This document shows, one piece after another, positions 57,369 through 64,000 of a stretch of 64,000 bases of DNA; within the stretch, counting starts at the first letter, position 1; every line of letters begins with the position of its first letter. Location of the stretch: positions 107,448,501 to 107,512,500 of the forward strand of contig CM065814.1 of NCBI GenBank assembly GCA_033398695.1, in the 5' to 3' direction. Position numbers and translations under genes: made by a program. This DNA comes from Orobanche coerulescens. Its lineage: Eukaryota; Streptophyta; Magnoliopsida; Lamiales; Orobanchaceae. The notes under the pieces are model-generated. The model had not been told where the DNA came from. It saw only the letters and a list, made by a program, of their open reading frames with translations, and made no database searches.

Positions 57369-57861
57369 TCAAGCTTCAACATCGTGCACCTCTATGCACT
57401 CAAGCGCATTGATTTCTTCGATTCGTCCGAAATACGGCTTCACTCTATGCCCGTTTACCTTAAATTGCTCGTTCTTCCACGAATCAAGAAGTTCTACTGC
57501 TCCGTGTGGCCATACTTTAACAACCTTGAACGGTCCGCCCCATCGCGATACCAATTTTCCGGGCATGAGCTTGAGACGGGAGTTATGTAACAAAACATCC
57601 ATCCCGGGTTCGAGAGATTTGCGAACGATACGCTTATCATGATACCGTTTCGTCCGTTCTTTGTAGAGTTTAGCGTTTTTTTTACGCCTCATATCACATC
57701 TCATCAAGCTCGTTTAAATGTAAAAGTCATTCCTCGCCCGCCTTTTCTTGATCTAAATTGAGCGCTTTGATTGCCCAATACGCCTTGTGTTCCAACTCAA
57801 CGGGTAGGTGACATGCTTTCCCAAATACTAGGCGATACGGGCTCATTCCAATTGGAGTTTT
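57369..57861 (-). pseudogene. Athila integrase C-terminal part
   Basis: Open from 57707 ([20 protein letters not shown], then [20 protein letters not shown]). The stretch before it (57861-57708) reads as the usual [20 protein letters not shown] segment but has stops. It ends at a normal stop at 57369, about 200 bp before the internal array. Confidence 0.85.
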
Positions 57862-58621
57862 TTAGGCCGTGCGGTATGCCCATAAAGCGTCATTCAACTT
57901 CAATGCCCAATCCTTTCTTGTCGGTTTCACCGTCTTTTCGAGTACTGCCTTTATTTGTCTATTGCTCACTTCGACTTGCCCGGAAGTTTGTGGATGGTAT
58001 GCCGTTGTGACCTTATGCATCACATTATACTTCTTAAGCAAGCCTGCAAGTTGTTTATTGCAAAACTGTGTGCCTCTATCGCTGATTACAGCTCTAGGCG
58101 TCCCGAACCTGCAGAAAATTACATCCCTAAAAAAATTGCAAACCACGTTAGCATCGTTAGTTCGGGTTGGAATTGCTTCCACCCACTTAGAGACGTAGTC
58201 CACAACAACTAAAATATACTCAAAACCATGCGAAACTGGAAAAGGACCCATAAAATCAACTCCCCAAACATCGAAAAGTTCCACAACAAGATTGTTTGTC
58301 AACGACATCTCATTCCTTTTGCTTATATTCCCCGTTCGTTGACAACGATCGCAACTCTTGCAATGGGAATAGGCATCCTTAAATAATGTTGGCCAGTAGA
58401 ATCCCGATTGAAGGACCTTGTGCGCCATTTTCTTTGCGCTAAAATGTCCCCCACAGTGCAACTCATGGCAAAATAACAATATGCTCTCGTGCTCTTCCTC
58501 CGGGACGCAACGTCGGAATATCTGATCAGGCCCCAACCTGAATATGTAGGGCTCGTCCCAAAAGTAATGCCTGCACATGGAAACAAACCTCTTCTTCCCT
58601 TGATAGGTCAAGTCGGGCTAC
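57862..58621 (-). pseudogene. Athila integrase core
   Basis: Open 58611-57862. HHCC finger (H-H in [12 protein letters not shown], then [12 protein letters not shown]) and catalytic residues all visible ([30 protein letters not shown]). A TAG at 58619-58621 interrupts the upstream link to RNase H, and another stop at 57862-57864 follows DALWAYRTA. Confidence 0.88.
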
Positions 58622-58775
58622 AAAACACCACTAACAATGTAATTGACAATATCAGCATACCAATGTGTCCTTGTTACATCGAATAATTGCTCGTCAGGGA
58701 AAGTTTCAACAATTGGCAAAGGATTATCGAGCTTAAAATTATCTCCCTCGATTAGCCTAGATAGATGGTCGACAA

Positions 58776-59771
58776 CTACGTTTTCCGACCCCTTTTATCT
58801 TTAAACTCCAAATCAAATTCTTGCAGAAGAAGAACCCACCGAATTAATCTTGGTTTTGCATCAGATTTTTTTAATAAATATTTCAATGCGGCGTGATCCG
58901 TATGCACAATTACTTTTGAGCCAACCAAGTAGGATCGAAATTTGTCTAAAGAAAACACTACGGCTAAAAATTCTTTTTCGGTGGTGGTGTAATTAGCCTG
59001 AGCTTCATCGAGCATTTTGCTAGCATAGTAAATCACGTGGAAAAATTTATTCACTCTTTGCCCCAAAACAGCACCTATAGTAAAGTCGGACGCATCGCAC
59101 ATAATTTCAAATGGGAGAGACCAATCGGGAGCAACAACAATAGGTGTGGAAGTTAACTTTTCTTTCAAAGCATTAAAACCGACTAAACATTCCTTGGTAA
59201 AATCAAATTTGGCATCCTTACACAAAAGGTTACTCAAAGGGCGGGCAATTTTCGAAAAATCTTTAATGAAACGCCTATAAAACCCGGCATGCCCTAAAAA
59301 GCTTCGAACCTCTTTGACATATGAAGGCGGAGGTAATTTAACAATTAAATCAACTTTAGCCTTATCAACCTTCATTCCTTTATTGGAAACCACATGACCT
59401 AGAACAAGACCTTGTTTTACCATAAAATGACTTTTTTCCCAACTAAGTGTAAGATTACACTCAATACATCGTTCTAACACAATAGTCAAATTATTTAAAC
59501 AATCATCGAAAGTGGTTCCAAACACAGAAAAGTCGTCCATGAATACCTCGATGGATTTTTCTAACAAGTCGGAGAATATGGATAGCATGCACCTTTGAAA
59601 AGTAGTGGGAGTATTGCAAAGACCAAACGGCATCCTCCTAAAGGCAAAAGTGCCAAAAGGGCAAGTGAAAGTTGTCTTCTCTTGATCCTCCGGAGCAATA
59701 GGAATCTGATAGAAACCTGAAAGACCATCTAGAAAACAGTAATAATCATGCCCAGCTAAACGTTCCAACAT
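58776..59771 (-). pseudogene. Athila RT and RNase H
   Basis: 331 residues: [38 protein letters not shown], the catalytic [29 protein letters not shown], then RNase H ([37 protein letters not shown]). Bounded by a one-base expansion of the A run at 59803-59809 upstream and a one-base loss near 58790 downstream. Catalytic residues look intact. Confidence 0.9.
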
Positions 59772-59775
59772 TTGA

Positions 59776-61224
59776 TCAATGAAAGGAAGGGGAAAATGAT
59801 CCTTTTTTTGTTACGGCATTTAATTTCCGGTAATCAATGCACATTCTCCAACCAGTTACTGTTCTAGTGGGCACCAATTCATTTTTATCATTACGAACCA
59901 CCGTTATTCCAGATTTCTTAGGCACTACATGCACAGGACTCACCCACTTACTGTCGGATATCGGGTAGATGACTCCGACATCTAGCAATTTCAAAACTTC
60001 TTTTTTCACAACTTCCTGCATGTTCGGATTCAAACGCCTTTGAGGTTGCCTAACCGGTTTAACATTTTCCTCAAGAATTATTTTATGCATGCACCTAACA
60101 GGACTTATTCCCTTGATATCGGAAATACTCCACCCAATTGCTTCATTTAACTTAGTCAGAACTTCTACTAATTTGTTTTCTTGCAAGGGAGTTAATTCGG
60201 AAGAGACAATTGAAGGGTAAGTGTCACTTTTGCCTAAGAAAACATATTTAAGATGTGCCGGAAGTTCTTTCAATTCAAGTTGGGGTGGGGTGATTTCAAC
60301 GGGCTCCTCAAATTTTAATCCCAATGGTATCTTAAAACCGTCAACTTCATCAATTGTTTCGGAATTATCTAACAATGCAACATATTCTTCAATTTCTAGA
60401 TTATTCAGCCCCATATCATGCTCAACGGTTAGAGCATCATGCAACGTGTCCCCTACATCATCATGCAAATATGTATCATTAACCAAAGAATCAATGCAAT
60501 CAATAAAATTCACATCATGGGCAGCATAAATATGAGAAGGGATAGGAGATGAACCGAATACGTTGATTTCCACGGTTTCGCCCAAGACGGTCATGGTGAC
60601 CTTTCCTTCATCAACATCGATGATTGTTTTTGTTGTACGCATGAATGGCCGTCCTAGAAGTATCGTCCCTTCATTTTCGCTTGTTCCGAAATCGCTCATC
60701 TCCAAGATAACAAAATCGGCCGGAATCACCAACTTGTCCACTTGCACTAATAGGTCTTCAATGACTCCCTTGGGGTATTTCACCGACCTATCCGCCATTT
60801 GAAGAGTCCTTCTTGTTGGTTTGATTCCCCCGAGTCCAAGCCTCAAATAGGTCGAGTATGGCATGAGATTCACACTTGCTCCCAAATCTAACATCCCACG
60901 AGCAACTTTCTTATCTCCCATAGTGATGTCGATCATAAAACTTCCGGGATCGCCTTTCTTTTGACCCCTTGCTTCTACCTCGTAGAGCATCACTTTGTCG
61001 TTCCCATTGTATCTTCTTTTGTTGGAGGTCAACTCTTTGAAAAATTTTGTATAAGCGGGAATGTTCTTCACAACATCCAAAAGAGGTAAGTTGACATGAA
61101 CTTTTGAAAGCATGTCATAGATTTCGGAAAATTTCTCATCTTGCTTTACTTTTCTAATCCTTTGAACTTCGTCTATGGGCGGAAGAATCGGGTTACCCAA
61201 CGATCTCCTTCCAAGCATAAACAA
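59776..61224 (-). pseudogene. Athila gag remnant, protease and start of RT
   Basis: 482 residues. The start at 61224 (MFMLGRRSLGNP) lies only about 90 bp after the PBS, so the capsid and zinc-knuckle parts of gag are gone. The first ~90 residues resemble the gag-protease linker (YDMLSKVHVNLPLLDVVKNI, YTKFFKELTSNKRR). The protease follows (MLDLGASVNLMP, then ILLGRPFMRTTKTIIDV), then the RT leader (RRLNPNMQEVVKKEVLKLL, WVSPVHVVPKKSG, WRMCIDYRKLN). The frame is lost at the 7-A run 59803-59809. The Met at 61224 may be fortuitous. Confidence 0.85.
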
Positions 61225-61314
61225 AGGAAGTAAGAGCGAATTTTATCAAAATAAAATTGATCAAGAATAACAATTCAACTACTATTAGAACAAGATTAAA
61301 AATTAAACGCCAAT

Positions 61315-61332
61315 TCCCCAACAACGGCGCCA
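61315..61332 (-). other. Primer binding site, tRNA-Asp type (Athila)
   Basis: The minus strand reads TGGCGCCGTTGTTGGGGA, six bases after the LTR end, close to the TGGCGCCGTTGCCGGGGA PBS usual in Athila elements. Confidence 0.85.
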
Positions 61333-61338
61333 AAAACT

Positions 61339-63130
61339 TGATGGACAAATTATATACTCACAAGTGTACGAATCGCTTTTATAGGAAGCAGCAAGTAACT
61401 CCGAGGTCGATCTCTCGAGGAATTGGAAACGGTTTAAAGTTCGATAATGTTCGGCAAATAGTCGAATGAACAAAAGTAAAATAAATTAAAATACATCATT
61501 GGTTGATAGGTTTACAATTAATAACGCATAAAAATAAACAAAGCGATAATAACACCAAATTAATTGTCGGATAATTGAGAGATTACAATAATAAGATTGA
61601 TATGGGAATTTAGAGTCACCGACACACACGTAATCAATTATTAGTTCCGAAACTCAAATAAATAAGGTTTGGAATTATCGATTGCTCACGATTAAAAGAA
61701 ATCCGTTTGATGGCGGTAATCCTAAAAATCACGATTGTTCTTATCGAAAATAAGAGATACTCTTTTGATGGGGATGAATCCCTAACTAACAATCAATTAA
61801 CCGACTACTTTTGATGGGGTAAATTGTTAAAAGATCGCGCGAAAAAGCTCGAGAACATTTACAATCACTTCTACCGGACTGTTTGATGACGAAGACCGAT
61901 AAAAATCCTCTATTTGAATAATAATTACAACAATGAAATAGGTTTGATGATCTAAATCAAAAGTTCTAAAGCGAAGAACGAACAAGAGGAACAATCCCAA
62001 ACTTTACCCGGAAAATCAATAGAAACTAATAATCCATAGCATGTGTGTGGCTCAATCTAAAAACCCATATGAAAGGATTAGCTACACATGCTTATTTCAA
62101 CAACAATAATGGAAATTGAAGAACAAAACATGGTAGAAACTTCCCTTGAAAATGCCGGAATTGAATTCCCGATGAAGATTTGATGTTCTTCCTTCAAAAA
62201 CTCATGACAATTGATACAAGGAAATGTAATATCTCACAAATGTATTTTTCACTCCAAGAACATACAAGGAAGATGATGAAACAATCTCACTTTTCCCTCA
62301 CTTTTTGGTGTTTTCTCCCTCAATCTTGTGTTTTTCACCCCAAAATATCTCCCACAAGATTAGAATATCTCACCTGGGGTCTCCACACCTTATTTTATAG
62401 CCAAAAGATCAAGAAAAGGGCTCAAAGTTGTGCAAAAATATCAAAGAAAATGACTTGCACCGAAAAGTGACACGCCCGTGTCCTGGGACACGGCCGTGTC
62501 GTACTACCCTAGAAAGAAGAAAATCCCATTGTCCACGGACCCGGCCGTGTCCCATGACACGGCCGTGTTGTACTGTGCAGGAAGTGCAAAGTAGGCAGAT
62601 CGTGACTCGGCCGTGTCTCAAAAGACACGGTCGTGTTGTACTGCACAGGAAAAGGGCTTTTTAACTATAAAGAGACCCGGCCGTGTTATATGGCACGGCC
62701 GAGTTGCCTGGTGCGACCCGAGTTGTTTTCTTCTGTTTTGATTCCGGTTTTTGGTCTTCTTCGGCTTGATCCCTCGTTCTTGTATCAATACACCTCGGAT
62801 TTAATCATATGATATACCGTTTCGAAGCTAATTTCACGATGAATTTATATCAAAGGAGAACACATCTCAATTCGGAGTGGTGATTCTGGAATTTAGAAGA
62901 TTTGACCGATACTGCTTCAATCTTTTGTCGTTTGAGGCCCCGTTTTAGCTCTTGATCGTCATAAACTCCAATATTAGCTATGAAAATGCATATTTCACCA
63001 CAATCTTCGCTCGGTTAACTATAAATTAAAAACACAACATACCACGCATAAAAGAGAACAAAAATACTAGAAAGCAAACAAAAACACGACTAGGTAGAAC
63101 AGAATGAGTTGATCAACAATCAACTCATCA
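61339..63130 (-). repeat. Athila 5' LTR
   Basis: 1792 bp, same ends as the 3' LTR. TATA at 62393-62399, palindrome array 62465-62715. Confidence 0.94.
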
Positions 63131-63172
63131 CTCCAAATCAGCCATATCAACACTTTCAGACGGGGTAGTCAT
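63131..63172 (-). pseudogene. First 14 codons of the hAT relic, cut off by the Athila
   Basis: The minus strand reads MTTPSESVDMADLE up to and through the CTCCA duplication. The acceptor-like TTTTTCTCCAG|G lies just before the ATG (63174), suggesting a 5'UTR intron. Joining across the insertion keeps the same strand and direction as 51523-49640. Confidence 0.7.
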
Positions 63173-63295
63173 CCTGGAGAAAAACAAGAATAGAGTTTTG
63201 TAACTTCAAGTCTTCAACACTCAATTTACTAAACAAAACAGAAGCAACAACTTTTCAGAAGAAAAATATTGTGAACTGAAAACTGAAGAAACTGA

Positions 63296-63412
63296 AAACT
63301 GCATAAGTAGATAATCAACAACAAACTGCAGTAGTAGAATATATAAAAAAACTGCAGAAGTAGAATATGTAAACAAAAACCGCAGAAGTAGAATATGTAA
63401 ACAAAACAAATG
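63296..63412. repeat. Four ~30-bp units, CTGCAGAAGTAGAATATGTA type
   Basis: AACTGCAGAAGTAGAATATG plus TAAACAAA repeated about four times with variants. It lies in the presumed 5'UTR intron or promoter of the hAT relic. Confidence 0.75.
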
Positions 63413-63619
63413 AAAGATGGATTCTTAGTCTATAATCCACAACAACCCGCAGTAGATATATATAAAACAAACAAACTCGCTAGATAATCGAATCCAATTG
63501 GGCCCACTTTTGGTGCGTTCTAGACCTTGATCTTTGGACGACCTCGGGCCTTGAAACCCCAAGCCTTTACCGTAGATATCTCCGCCTTCACCGCGGTGGG
63601 TGCGTCAATATATAAGGAG

Positions 63620-63830
63620 TGTTTGTGTGTGCTTATGTGTATGTGGTTGTGTGAGTATACATGTATTTATGTGTGTGTTGTACGAGTGTGTGTGCGTGTG
63701 TGTCTTGTGTGCTTGTGTGTTTTCTAGAGAGATTAGTGAGAAAGGGAGAAACCGATCGTGAGGTATCACAAAGAAAGAGGGAAAAATCTGAATTGTAGTG
63801 AGAGAGAGATAGAGAGAGAGAGAGAGTCGG
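63620..63830. repeat. Imperfect GT-rich and GA-rich simple repeats
   Basis: GTGTGTG interrupted by CTTAT, ATGT and similar (63620-63720), then (GA)n from 63796. On the minus strand the latter is a CT-rich leader. Confidence 0.85.
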
Positions 63831-63866
63831 CCGAGGGAGAAGAGGCGACTTGTGTCTTAATAGGGT

Positions 63867-63873
63867 TTATATA
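63867..63873 (-). promoter_or_regulatory. Possible TATA box of the hAT relic
   Basis: The minus strand reads GGGTATATAAACCC, followed by a CT-rich stretch (GACTCTCTCTCTC), about 700 bp upstream of the ATG at 63172. Consistent with promoter, leader and 5'UTR intron, but there is no direct proof of linkage. Confidence 0.45.
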
Positions 63874-64000
63874 CCCGATTTTCTAGGTAAAAAACCAAGT
63901 GTGTTTTACCTGAAAATAATAAAAAAAAAATCTTTTTTTATATATTTTCGGATCGATCGAATTATTCCGAAAATCCACGGACTTAATCTGATCCGATCCA

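Larger units (their letters stand above)
51529..63130 (-). mobile_element. Athila-lineage Ty3/gypsy element, 11,602 bp
   Basis: LTRs of 1792 bp each, 5-bp duplications CTCCA, tRNA-Asp-type PBS, pol of Athila type, an env-position ORF of the ATHILA ORF-1 kind, and a PPT. Most of gag is missing. By eye the LTRs differ by roughly 2 percent, whereas pol has at least two frame changes and several stops. It therefore probably moved as an already defective copy using proteins supplied by others. It inserted into the hAT relic just after its start codon. Confidence 0.93.

Noticed and set aside
59803..59809. Programmed frameshift at the A7 run in Athila pol
   Set aside because: Other stops and frame changes in the same pol make simple decay or a homopolymer error more likely; no conserved downstream structure is evident.

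Overview
The window is plant nuclear DNA, from a flowering plant and probably a dicot; the species cannot be told. It is almost wholly a nest of LTR retrotransposons: two Tekay/Del-type chromoviruses, a tandem non-coding LARD-like element, a Tat-lineage element, an Athila-lineage element, and further LTR fragments. A LINE 3' end of the RTE type, a hAT MITE and a broken hAT transposase gene are also present. I see no ordinary single-copy host gene.

Layout. 1-487 is the end of an LTR that lies mostly off the window and is inserted in the 3' LTR of Tekay-1. 488-9381 is Tekay-1 (minus strand; pol broken, but one 603-codon stretch open). 9382 to about 11.5 kb is the leader, PBS and part of the 5' LTR of another Tekay/LARD-like element. 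From about 11.5 kb to 44.5 kb runs a minus-strand Tat element: 3' LTR, PPT, then an intron-containing gene on the opposite strand (38545-41107), then the 3' part of pol. It is split at 12524/38191 by a 25.7 kb insertion with GGGCT target duplications. That insertion has the form LTR-internal-LTR-internal-LTR (12525-38190). Its first internal domain carries a hAT MITE (15616-16362) and a complete 10.3 kb Tekay-4 (18002-28332, TSD TAACG). Its second internal domain has the empty Tekay-4 site and a footprint where the same MITE appears to have left.

44501-45000 is a run of 500 N, probably a nominal scaffold join. On its far side are a LINE 3' end, AT-rich sequence, a compound microsatellite, a 1.7 kb array of A-tract/GC-hairpin units, and a hAT transposase relic (minus strand). 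An 11.6 kb Athila element (51529-63130; LTRs of 1792 bp each; TSD CTCCA) sits just after the hAT start codon. The Athila lacks most of gag. It holds a second promoter-like block, with palindrome array, TATA box and a 5'UTR intron, in front of its env-position ORF.

Themes. First, unrelated LTR families here carry, just upstream of the LTR TATA box, tandem arrays of a short CpG-rich palindrome that differs by family (cores CCGCGG, GCGCGC, CGGCCG, CGATCG). In three families the TATA box itself lies inside a perfect inverted repeat. Second, both the Tat antisense gene and the Athila env-position ORF look like independently transcribed, spliced genes inside retrotransposons. Third, every Tekay-type 3' end has an AAGTTTCG-TCC-CGAAACTT-like hairpin next to the PPT, kept even in elements with no pol. 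Many coding breaks are one-base homopolymer changes, so some may be consensus errors rather than true decay.
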